The position numbers and the translations under genes were made by a program. A stretch of DNA of 10,249 nucleotides, taken from Candidatus Bipolaricaulota bacterium. Its GTDB lineage: Bacteria > Bipolaricaulota > Bipolaricaulia > RBG-16-55-9 > DRXL01. Shown one piece after another: positions 1-6,177 of the stretch. The stretch spans positions 1 to 10,249 of the forward strand of contig JAILZC010000012.1 in assembly GCA_023512665.1 (NCBI GenBank), written 5' to 3'. Below the pieces are notes generated by a model, which worked only from the letters and a program-made list of their open reading frames with translations, did no database searches and was not told the origin of the DNA. Numbering within the stretch: position 1 is the stretch's first letter; every line of letters starts with the position of its first letter.

Positions 1-62
1 GGCGACCTCTGCCTTCCTGTACCATTCTCACACGCAGAGAAAAAAGACAAGCTGCCCTGCCG
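1..62 (-). other. Short stretch downstream of the ABC ATPase; possible start of a further minus-strand gene
   Basis: On the minus strand this segment follows the ATPase stop codon. It contains a T-rich run (about 40-46) but no convincing stem before it, so I do not call a terminator. An ATG at 23-25 (minus strand) opens a frame reading MVQEGRGR to the window edge. It could be the start of the transporter permease or binding-protein gene, but no clear ribosome binding site precedes it and only eight codons are visible. Treat it as a possibility only. Confidence 0.2.
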
Positions 63-1178
63 TCATTCCGCAATCACATGGACGGCGGTCGCCTTAAAGG
101 TCGCCCCGACGAGGCTGCCCTCCCGCAGGCTGAGGGCCTCGAGCGACGGTCGGGTGACGAACGCGACCAGGGGGAAACCACAATCGAGATGCACTTTAAA
201 CACCACCCCCCAGGGGACAATTTTACCCACGCGGGCGGGGAAGGCATTGCGCGCGCTGGAAGCGGGGAGGGGCAGACCGTGGGTGGCCTTTGCCGGAGGG
301 GCGAAAAGCGTCACCTCTTCCGGCCGGATGCACAAGATGACCTTTGTACCTGGCGGGAGGGTTGAGGCAACAGCGACCTGCGGGCCGGTGTGGATCTGTA
401 CCGTGGCAAACCCCTCGTCCTGAGACTCGACAACACCACGCAGGATAGTTTCCACCCCCACAAAGCTGGCGACGGCTTCGCTGACCGGTTGGCCGAAAAC
501 TTCTTCCGGGGTGCCGATTTGCAGAATCTCCCCGCGGCGCATCACCGCCACTCGGTCGCCGAGGCGCAAGGCTTCGAGGCGATCGTGGGTGACGAAGAGC
601 GTCGTCTGGGGAAATCTTTCTCGGGCTTGGAGGAGCCATTCGTGCAGCTCGGAGCGCGTGAGGGCATCGAGCGCCCCGAAGGGCTCATCGAGCAAGAGGA
701 TCTCTCTGCGGGAGAGGAGCGTGCGGATGAGCGCGACGCGCTGGCGCATCCCTGCCGAGAGCTGCGCGGGATAGGCGCTCTCAAAGCCGGCAAGCCCAAA
801 CTCTTCAAAGAGCTGCCGGGTGCGGGCCTCAGCTTCTTTGAGGTCTTCCCTGGCGATCTCCGGGCCGAGCAGCGCGTTGCTCAGCGCACTACGCCAGGGC
901 AGGAGCAAGTCCTTCTGTTGCATATAGGCGACGTGACCGCCATCGGTGACAGGAGCCCCGTTCAGATAAATCGTTCCCGAATCCGGGCTGATCAGCCCGG
1001 CGATGATATGCAAGAGCGTCGTCTTGCCGCAGCCGCTGGGGCCAATGAGCGCGACGAGCTCCCCATGCTGGACTTCCAAGTCAATCTTATCCAGCACGGG
1101 CAACGGAGCCCCGTCGCGAGTGAAGCCCTTGCTGATCTGGACGAGCTGGAGATGGGCTGTGACACTATGTTCGCGCAT
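63..1178 (-). CDS. ABC transporter ATP-binding protein with tungstate/molybdate-type TOBE domain
   Basis: This is a 371-residue cytoplasmic ATPase subunit that would energise an ABC importer. Visible motifs are Walker A GPSGCGKTT (46-54), a Q-loop in MQQKDLLLPW (86-95), the signature LSAGM (140-144), Walker B ILLLDE (160-165) and the switch histidine H198 in FVTHD. The Q-loop region resembles the SsuB/TauB/ThiZ group (sulfonate, taurine or pyrimidine importers). The last 130 residues differ: IRPEEVTLF (284-292), then SARNAFPARV (308-317) and a segment ending FKATAVHVI, which match from memory the TOBE/Mop-like oxyanion-sensing region of WtpC/TupC/ModC tungstate and molybdate importers. I infer Mo or W uptake, with SsuB/ThiZ-type substrates as the alternative. 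No permease or binding protein lies in the window; they may lie to the left. The ATG at 1178 lacks a Shine-Dalgarno sequence but lies just downstream of a candidate promoter. Confidence 0.88.
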   Translation of the reverse strand: MREHSVTAHLQLVQISKGFTRDGAPLPVLDKIDLEVQHGELVALIGPSGCGKTTLLHIIAGLISPDSGTIYLNGAPVTDGGHVAYMQQKDLLLPWRSALSNALLGPEIAREDLKEAEARTRQLFEEFGLAGFESAYPAQLSAGMRQRVALIRTLLSRREILLLDEPFGALDALTRSELHEWLLQARERFPQTTLFVTHDRLEALRLGDRVAVMRRGEILQIGTPEEVFGQPVSEAVASFVGVETILRGVVESQDEGFATVQIHTGPQVAVASTLPPGTKVILCIRPEEVTLFAPPAKATHGLPLPASSARNAFPARVGKIVPWGVVFKVHLDCGFPLVAFVTRPSLEALSLREGSLVGATFKATAVHVIAE

Positions 1179-1193
1179 CAGCGTATCAACAAC

Positions 1194-1222
1194 TTTTTAC
1201 GATTTGGATTCCCAGAGTACAA
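1194..1222 (-). promoter_or_regulatory. Candidate promoter of the ABC ATPase gene
   Basis: On the minus strand, TTGTAC (1222-1217) is followed after 17 bases by TAAAAA (1199-1194). Transcription would start near 1187, giving a leader of about 8-9 bases before the ATG at 1178. The -10 match is only 4 of 6. The spacing and the lack of a Shine-Dalgarno sequence fit a nearly leaderless transcript. Confidence 0.35.
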
Positions 1223-1223
1223 C

Positions 1224-1253
1224 TTGCGCCGGGGTATCACTCTGCCTTATGAT
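1224..1253 (+). promoter_or_regulatory. Candidate promoter of the DNA methyltransferase gene
   Basis: TTGCGC (1224-1229) is followed after 18 bases by TATGAT (1248-1253), 47 bases before the ATG at 1301. Its -35 hexamer is separated by a single base from the -35 of the divergent promoter, so the two polymerase sites would compete. A Shine-Dalgarno-like GAGAGGA (1284-1290) lies 10 bases before the ATG, so this gene, unlike its neighbours, would have an ordinary leader. Confidence 0.4.
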
Positions 1254-1300
1254 ACTACGTCTCGAACCGAAACGGTAGTGGAAGAGAGGATCATCACAGA

Positions 1301-4147
1301 ATGGCTCGATCAGCAATTACAGAACGCAGCTTTTACCCGGCTCTTATCGAGATCATTCACGAAGCTGGGGGATCAGGAGTCCAAGAGGTAGCGTTTAACT
1401 CTGTTCCCGATATCGTCTTTGAGCTGGGAGGGCGCTCGTGGCTGCTGTCTGTCAAAATCGGTGAAGATGCCAAAACCGTCAAAGATGCTTTCTTACAGTA
1501 CCTGCGCCACAAGGAAGAGAGCGGCATCCGCTTGGGACTTGTGCTCTTGCTGCCGGAATCCGTGAGAAGAACTCCAGCAACAGAAGCAGCCATCCGCGCT
1601 GTCTTCGATGATCTCCCTGTCACTGTTCTGATTGACGCTGATCTCGTGAAAGAAGAGCTGAAAGATCGCCCCTTCGCCAAGGTTCTCGATTTTCTCAAGA
1701 CCGACGTACTGATCAAGCTGGAGCAGCGCCAAGCTACGTATTATCCTCTGCCGCGCGTGATCTCCTTGCTCCAACAGCAAGTGACAGAGATCATGGCCGA
1801 GATCAACCTTGGAGAGAGAGACCTTCTCCGGATCATCACCGACCGCAAGCTCCTGATGGATTTGGGGAACCTCGAACAGCAACACGCCGAAGCAGTAGCG
1901 CGCTTTCTCGCTGCGTATATCTTCTTGAGCCAAATTCTCTTCCTGCGCTTGCTCTCTACAGCCCGTCATGATCTCTCCATCCGACCAGACGCAATATCAC
2001 ACTATACACTGCGCCAAGTTTTTCAACAGATCGTTGAACAGATTAACTATCGCCCTATCTATGAGCTGGATGTTCTCGACAATATCAACGACAGATTTCT
2101 GAAAGATACTTTTGACCTGATCTGGGGGTTAGAGATCGAGCGCGTGCGCTATGAGCTGCCGGGACGCATCTTCCACGAGCTGATGCCAACGGAGATCCGC
2201 AAGCTCCTGGCAGCGTTCTACACCCGCCCTCAAGCCGCGGATCTCTTAGCTCATCTCTCTATACAAACAAGCGACGATACTGTCCTCGACCCCGCCTGTG
2301 GGTCTGGCACCATCTTGACATCGGCCTATCGGCGCAAGGCTGAGCTTTTTACTCGCGAGGGGAAAGCAGGCGACCCGCACAGGCGTTTTTGCGAACACGA
2401 GATCTTCGGCGCTGACATCATGCCCTTTGCCGTGCATCTGGCCTCCGCCAATCTTGCGGCTATGGACCCAGGGACGACCATTGCTCGTACCCAGATCATT
2501 CAGCGCGATAGCCTGCAACTAGAGCCCGACGGTTACCCTGCGGGCGTGCAGCTCAGTCTGTTTCGCGAAGCGGCGACGGCGCGTACTGCGCAAGGGGAGG
2601 AGTATCTCGTCCGTCTCGCTCCGATGGATTGCGTGCTGATGAATCCCCCTTTTACGAAAATCGAGCGCGGCATTCGACGCTTCATTGATCTGCGACGCTT
2701 CGCTGGGCACTGTGGGGGCGAAGTGGGCTTGTGGGGTCATTTCATCGTGCTCGCTGACATCTTCTTAAAAGAGCAAGGGATCTTTGGCGCTGTGCTCCCT
2801 ATCAATGTGCTGCGCGGGCGAGAGAGCGAGAAAATACGCCACAAGCTCTTCGAAGAGTGGACTCCTCTGTACATTCTGAAGCCGACGCGCAACTACGGGT
2901 TTTCAGAATGGGCCGAGTATCGCGACGTGCTCTTTATCGCTCAGAAGCGCAAGCCGAGCTCTGATCATCGCGTTCGTTTTGTCTTAGTAAAGAGAGATTT
3001 GACTCAACTCACCCTAGACGATGTCTCAGATATTGCCGAGCGAGTGAAGAGCAAGAACAAGCTGCGCTCCCGCGACCTCGATATTGATGCTCACCCTCTC
3101 GCGGAGATCAAGGAGCGCTTTATCAACCTCATGTGGTTCTGTGGGGGAACAGATCTGCGGCATCGAGATAGAATCCTAAGCTTTCTTGGTAGGTTCTCTA
3201 ATAAGCTACACGCTTTCCCTAATAATTACTTCCGCGAGGGATATCGGCCTGTGCCCAAGGGGGTCTCTCGTTTTCTGTTCTTGACTCGCCACACCGATGA
3301 TGCGCGCATTGAGCAGGCTTTTCTACGATTTGCCAAAGAAAGCGCCCGCAATATTACAGCCTACTCTCCTCTCGGGGCCTCTTATACGATTGAGCGCGAA
3401 AGCCTACTCCCCAGTTTGCGTACCACGGTTGGACTAAAGAGTATGGATATTACAGAAGCTTGGGATTATATTGCTTATCGTCCTTATCAAGAACTGGCAC
3501 GAGTCTGTCGTGCTGCCGGGCAAAAGCCACCGAGAGGCTTCTGGCGAGGTATCCAAGAAGAGCTCAACACGGTGAGCACCAATTTTGTCGTGAGCCGCCG
3601 TATGAATCCTTTTTCACCTTCGACTCATCTTAACGCTTTTTTCTCACAATCAGCTCTCTCCCCTTCAAACCAAGTCAACGTTATAGTAGAGGACGATCTT
3701 GAGCGTGCCCGCGCCGTATGCGCACTGTTAAACTCTGTCCTATTCTTTGCTAATTTCTTTCTGCTTAAAGAAGAAAGCACCGGACGATATATAGACATCC
3801 GTTTCTACGACCTCTATGAAATGAGGCTCTTCCCTCCTGATGTGCTCATCAAGAGATTAGCGCGAGTCTTCAAAAAATACGCTCACGTACAATTCCCTCC
3901 CTTGCGCAATCAGTTCGATGAACACTTCGACCAACGCTATAAGGCTTTCTGGGATCGCGAACGACGCGGACGCATACACGCCCGCAGCGTGCTGGAGCAA
4001 CCTCTCAAACCTGCCAATAGCCGGCTCACCTTTGATCTCGATATCTGCCAAGCAATTGGAGTGCCAATAACTCGTGATGATCTGCTAGAGCTCTATGAAA
4101 TCTTCGTCAAGGAGATGATCCTCGTTCGCGGACTCACGCGAGATTGA
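1301..4147 (+). CDS. Type IIG-like N6-adenine DNA methyltransferase with N-terminal PD-(D/E)XK-like domain
   Basis: This 948-residue protein would transfer methyl groups from SAM to adenine in DNA. The SAM motif I is DPACGSGT (330-337), the catalytic motif IV is NPPF (448-451), and a motif X-like FYTRPQAADLL precedes motif I. The order X-I-IV followed by a long C-terminal region (about 560-900, presumed target recognition) is the gamma-class arrangement of Type IIG and HsdM enzymes. Residues 8-110 read like the HsdR_N/PD-(D/E)XK nuclease fold: P36-D37, then strand and helix, then a LQYLRHKEE helix and the strand LGLVLLLPE. However, the expected E/D-x-K is S50-V51-K52. A helical linker spans roughly 170-290. 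The length suits a one-polypeptide restriction-modification enzyme, and no separate HsdR or HsdS gene is nearby. The alternative is a protective or regulatory methyltransferase with a dead nuclease domain. The start is set by ATG plus GAGAGGA 10 bases upstream. Confidence 0.88.
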   Translation: MARSAITERSFYPALIEIIHEAGGSGVQEVAFNSVPDIVFELGGRSWLLSVKIGEDAKTVKDAFLQYLRHKEESGIRLGLVLLLPESVRRTPATEAAIRAVFDDLPVTVLIDADLVKEELKDRPFAKVLDFLKTDVLIKLEQRQATYYPLPRVISLLQQQVTEIMAEINLGERDLLRIITDRKLLMDLGNLEQQHAEAVARFLAAYIFLSQILFLRLLSTARHDLSIRPDAISHYTLRQVFQQIVEQINYRPIYELDVLDNINDRFLKDTFDLIWGLEIERVRYELPGRIFHELMPTEIRKLLAAFYTRPQAADLLAHLSIQTSDDTVLDPACGSGTILTSAYRRKAELFTREGKAGDPHRRFCEHEIFGADIMPFAVHLASANLAAMDPGTTIARTQIIQRDSLQLEPDGYPAGVQLSLFREAATARTAQGEEYLVRLAPMDCVLMNPPFTKIERGIRRFIDLRRFAGHCGGEVGLWGHFIVLADIFLKEQGIFGAVLPINVLRGRESEKIRHKLFEEWTPLYILKPTRNYGFSEWAEYRDVLFIAQKRKPSSDHRVRFVLVKRDLTQLTLDDVSDIAERVKSKNKLRSRDLDIDAHPLAEIKERFINLMWFCGGTDLRHRDRILSFLGRFSNKLHAFPNNYFREGYRPVPKGVSRFLFLTRHTDDARIEQAFLRFAKESARNITAYSPLGASYTIERESLLPSLRTTVGLKSMDITEAWDYIAYRPYQELARVCRAAGQKPPRGFWRGIQEELNTVSTNFVVSRRMNPFSPSTHLNAFFSQSALSPSNQVNVIVEDDLERARAVCALLNSVLFFANFFLLKEESTGRYIDIRFYDLYEMRLFPPDVLIKRLARVFKKYAHVQFPPLRNQFDEHFDQRYKAFWDRERRGRIHARSVLEQPLKPANSRLTFDLDICQAIGVPITRDDLLELYEIFVKEMILVRGLTRD

Positions 4148-4149
4148 CT

Positions 4150-4779
4150 ATGAACGACATCACACACCCAGACATAGAACAGTATCTCTATGAGCTTCTG
4201 CCCCCACGCGACCCGCTCTTAGTACGCCTCGAACAAGAAGCCCACGAGCGTGATATTCCCATCGTCGGCCCGCTTGTTGGGGGATTGCTCGCTCTGCTCG
4301 TGCGCCTGACGCGAACTAAAAAAGTCCTGGAGATCGGCACAGCTATCGGGTACTCCACGATCTGGCTGGCTCGAGGATGTGCCCCCACCGGTCGAGTCGT
4401 CACCATCGAGTACAACAAAAAAATTGCTCAAGAAGCTCGAAAGAATATCTCCGAGGCGGGACTAGGCCGCCGCGTCCGCGTGCTCCTCGGCGACGGCATG
4501 GATATCGTGCCCACCCTGCGCACAAAGTTCGACTTTCTCTTCCTAGACGCAGAAAAACATCAGTATAGAGCCTTGCTCGACTTGGCCCTGCCCAAACTCA
4601 AGCGCGGCGCGCTCATCGTCACCGATAACGTGCTGTGGAGCGGCCGCGTCGCCCAGAGTGATCTCGATGAGACAACGCAAGCGATCCGAGAGTTTAATAA
4701 GTACATACACAAGCACCCAGCCCTGGAGACGGTGATCGTCCCCGTGCGCGATGGCCTGGCCCTCAGCCGCAAACGCTAG
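4150..4779 (+). CDS. SAM-dependent O-methyltransferase (family 3, catechol/caffeoyl-CoA type)
   Basis: This 209-residue cytoplasmic enzyme belongs to the divalent-cation-dependent O-methyltransferase family that methylates catechol-like hydroxyls; the physiological substrate is unknown. Visible motifs are the SAM site VLEIGTAIGYSTIWLA, the acidic strand VVTIEYN, the metal site DAEKHQY with D133, and TDNVLWSGRV with D159-N160. Length and motif order are normal for the family. I choose the ATG at 4150, two bases after the methyltransferase stop codon; a TTG at 4144 that overlaps that stop is the alternative. No good Shine-Dalgarno sequence is visible, so translation is probably coupled to the upstream gene. 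The neighbour methylates DNA and this one small molecules, so co-transcription need not mean shared function. The stop codon overlaps that of the converging MgtC gene. Confidence 0.88.
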   Translation: MNDITHPDIEQYLYELLPPRDPLLVRLEQEAHERDIPIVGPLVGGLLALLVRLTRTKKVLEIGTAIGYSTIWLARGCAPTGRVVTIEYNKKIAQEARKNISEAGLGRRVRVLLGDGMDIVPTLRTKFDFLFLDAEKHQYRALLDLALPKLKRGALIVTDNVLWSGRVAQSDLDETTQAIREFNKYIHKHPALETVIVPVRDGLALSRKR

Positions 4780-5192
4780 CGCGTGTGCTTATGGGTCTCC
4801 ACAAAGCGCACGCCCACTAAAATGACGAGCACGACGACCGTGGAGATCGCCGCTAAGAGATACTGCCCCACCCCGGCAGCCATCCCAATAGCTGCCACCG
4901 CCCACAGCCCCGCCGCGGTGGTCAGCCCGCGCACGACCTCCCCCTCACGGAAGATCGTGCCCGCGCCCAAAAAACCAATCCCCACGACGATGTTCGCCGC
5001 GAGCCGCCCAGGGTCGGCGTTCGGGCCAAACGCCGTGACCGACAGCACTGTGAAGAACGCCGAGCCGAATGAGACGAGCATATAGGTTCTCAGTCCCGCC
5101 GGCCGCTGCGCCTGCTCGCGCTCCCATCCCACCAACGCCCCCAGCAGCGCCGCTACCAGCAACCGCACCAATAATTCCCAGTTCAGATCCAT
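4776..5192 (-). CDS. MgtC/SapB family membrane protein
   Basis: This is a 138-residue inner-membrane protein with about four hydrophobic segments. It carries the family hallmarks: LLGALVGWERE near the N terminus, then AGLRTYMLVSFGSAFF, and a glycine-rich IVVGIGFLGAGTIFR followed by VRGLTTAAGLWAVAAIGMA. In pathogens MgtC is linked to low-Mg2+ survival and to modulation of the F1Fo ATP synthase; the role in free-living bacteria is less clear. The protein matches the conserved N-terminal domain and has no long C-terminal extension. I prefer the ATG at 5192 over an in-frame GTG at 5207, because the family starts right at MDLNWELL and a TTGACA lies 25 bases before the GAAAAT at its likely -10. The stop TAG shares CTAG (4776-4779) with the stop of the converging O-methyltransferase. 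Confidence 0.88.
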   Translation of the reverse strand: MDLNWELLVRLLVAALLGALVGWEREQAQRPAGLRTYMLVSFGSAFFTVLSVTAFGPNADPGRLAANIVVGIGFLGAGTIFREGEVVRGLTTAAGLWAVAAIGMAAGVGQYLLAAISTVVVLVILVGVRFVETHKHTR

Positions 5193-5198
5193 AAAAGC

Positions 5199-5229
5199 AA
5201 TTTTCACCGAAATTCCATTCCCTTGTCAA
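5199..5229 (-). promoter_or_regulatory. Candidate promoter of the MgtC-family gene
   Basis: A perfect -35 hexamer TTGACA (5229-5224, minus strand) is followed after 18 bases by GAAAAT (about 5205-5200), a 4-of-6 match to the -10 consensus. Transcription would begin close to the ATG at 5192, giving a leaderless or nearly leaderless mRNA. If this is right, the upstream GTG at 5207 overlaps the promoter and cannot be the start. Confidence 0.4.
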
Positions 5230-5240
5230 GTTTTTTCGGC

Positions 5241-5258
5241 TACAATGGGCTCAGCCCA
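5241..5258 (+). promoter_or_regulatory. TACAAT -10 candidate and adjoining palindrome before the microprotein ORF
   Basis: TACAAT (5241-5246) lies 11 bases before the ATG at 5258, so a transcript would start at about 5253 and be almost leaderless. No fitting -35 is visible at normal spacing. A perfect 6-bp inverted repeat, TGGGCT-C-AGCCCA (5246-5258), lies between the -10 and the start codon and could be an operator or chance. Confidence 0.3.
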
Positions 5259-5374
5259 TGCGCGCACGTCAGGTCGTCTATGGGATGGTGCTCGTGGCCC
5301 TGGTGGTGATCGTCGCTCTGTTTATCGGGTTTTTATTATGGTCTGGCTGCGGCATCTGGCGTATCCCCTGCTGA
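5258..5374 (+). CDS. Possible 38-residue single-pass membrane microprotein
   Basis: I do not recognise a family. The frame starts MRARQVVYG and continues with an unbroken hydrophobic stretch of about 19 residues, VLVALVVIVALFIGFLLW (10-28 region). It ends in SGCGIWRIPC with two cysteines. Basic residues before the hydrophobic segment predict the N terminus inside the cell and a short tail outside. No Shine-Dalgarno sequence is seen; TACAAT 11 bases upstream would give a leaderless mRNA. The frame overlaps, on the opposite strand, the last 97 bases of the Asp/Glu racemase gene. That part of the racemase lies beyond the usual end of its family and reads as low-complexity sequence, which favours this strand as an alternative coding reading. 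The hydrophobic run could still be an accident of GC-rich antisense sequence. Confidence 0.35.
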   Translation: MRARQVVYGMVLVALVVIVALFIGFLLWSGCGIWRIPC

Positions 5375-6045
5375 GCCCATCTCACCGCCGCGTGCGCCAA
5401 GATATCGAGCGCGTCGTAGACCGGCCCCGCAAAATCGTCTTGGCTGACTATGAGCGAGAGCTCCGTGCAGCCTACGATCAGGGCTTGGGCGCCGCGCTCG
5501 TGCAAGCCATACGCAATCGCACGCAGATCGCGCCGCATCGTCCCGTCGAGCACGCCGCCTTTCATCGCATAAATGATCTCCATGATGCGGGCCTGATCGT
5601 CGGAGAAGGGCGTGAGGACCTCAATGCCGTAGACCTCGCAAGCGTCGTGGTAGAGCCGCGTGCGCACCGTCGTCTCCGTAGCCAAGAGCCCGACCCGCGG
5701 CTCAGTTATGACTTTGGCCGTCTCGGCGATCATATCGAGAAACGGGATGCGCACAGCTTTTCTGAGATAGGGCAGGAAGGCATGCGCGGTGTTGCAGGGC
5801 ATGGCGATGAAGCTTGCCCCCATGCGTTCGAGCGTTCGGGCGCTGCGGCACAGCGCGGGGCGCGGATCGGGGCCACCCTTCAAGATAAATGGCCCACGGT
5901 CAGGAATTTGGGGATTATTGTCAATCACGATGGGAATGTGATCTTGATCACATTGAGCGGGCGTATACGCGACGATGCGCCGGAAGAGCTCGACCGTTGC
6001 GGCTGGCCCCATGCCGCCCAGGATTCCAATGATCCTTGTGTTCAT
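5278..6045 (-). CDS. Aspartate/glutamate racemase family protein
   Basis: This 255-residue cytoplasmic, cofactor-independent racemase would interconvert L- and D-aspartate or glutamate (RacX/YgeA type). The two catalytic cysteines are both present: C84 in MPCNTAH and C193 in VGCTELSLI. The N terminus carries IIGILGGMGPAATVEL, typical of the aspartate-racemase branch. Family members usually end near residue 230. Here about 27 further residues, rich in T, R, N and P (IRQMPQPDHNKNPINRATIT...), follow AHAAVRWAQ, and this stretch coincides with the antisense microprotein frame. The substrate cannot be decided from sequence; D-Glu for peptidoglycan is plausible given the alanine racemase next door. 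The ATG lies 9 bases after a TACAAT -10 element, with no Shine-Dalgarno sequence, so the mRNA is probably leaderless. The gene is divergent from alr. Confidence 0.85.
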   Translation of the reverse strand: MNTRIIGILGGMGPAATVELFRRIVAYTPAQCDQDHIPIVIDNNPQIPDRGPFILKGGPDPRPALCRSARTLERMGASFIAMPCNTAHAFLPYLRKAVRIPFLDMIAETAKVITEPRVGLLATETTVRTRLYHDACEVYGIEVLTPFSDDQARIMEIIYAMKGGVLDGTMRRDLRAIAYGLHERGAQALIVGCTELSLIVSQDDFAGPVYDALDILAHAAVRWAQQGIRQMPQPDHNKNPINRATITTRATSTIP

Positions 6046-6054
6046 GTGGCGCTG

Positions 6055-6060
6055 ATTGTA
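6055..6060 (-). promoter_or_regulatory. -10 element of the Asp/Glu racemase gene
   Basis: TACAAT on the minus strand ends 9 bases before the ATG at 6045, the same distance as in the divergent alanine racemase promoter. No good -35 is visible 15-19 bases upstream. Transcription would begin about 3 bases before the start codon, giving a leaderless mRNA. Confidence 0.4.
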
Positions 6061-6133
6061 CAGGGGGAGCCCTTGTTCTCACGAGACAGGCGTCCCGCCC
6101 CTTGCAGGAGTTGGTCTTATGCAGAAGGGTCGA

Positions 6134-6161
6134 ACTCTCTTGGAGAGAGCCTCAAGAGAGT
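6134..6161 (+). promoter_or_regulatory. Operator-like 9-bp inverted repeat over the alanine racemase promoter
   Basis: ACTCTCTTG (6134-6142) and CAAGAGAGT (6153-6161) are perfect inverted copies separated by 10 bases. The repeat covers the -35 hexamer and most of the spacer of the alr promoter. This is the geometry expected of a dimeric repressor site, with half-sites 19 bp apart centre to centre. It ends one base before the -10. An RNA hairpin role is less likely, because the predicted start of transcription lies downstream. Confidence 0.5.
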
Positions 6162-6168
6162 CTATACT
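6140..6168 (+). promoter_or_regulatory. Promoter of the alanine racemase gene (leaderless)
   Basis: TTGGAG (6140-6145) and TATACT (6163-6168) are separated by an ideal 17 bases. The -10 ends 9 bases before the ATG at 6178, so the transcript would start at about 6175 and carry essentially no leader. No Shine-Dalgarno sequence is available to such a short leader. Confidence 0.6.
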
Positions 6169-6177
6169 TATCTCAGT

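Noticed and set aside
390..1391. 333-codon plus-strand open frame opposite the ABC ATPase
   Set aside because: It is a shadow of the ATPase gene; the translation has no recognisable domain and runs into the methyltransferase gene.
4144..4149. TTG at 4144 as the O-methyltransferase start
   Set aside because: It adds only two residues; the ATG at 4150 is a stronger start codon, though coupling through TTGA is not excluded.
5193..5207. GTG at 5207 as the MgtC start
   Set aside because: It overlaps the predicted promoter, and the family N terminus fits the ATG at 5192.
5245..6177. N-terminal extension of the alanine racemase frame by 311 residues
   Set aside because: It is antisense to the Asp/Glu racemase gene, has no domain, and the normal Alr start with a promoter lies at 6178.
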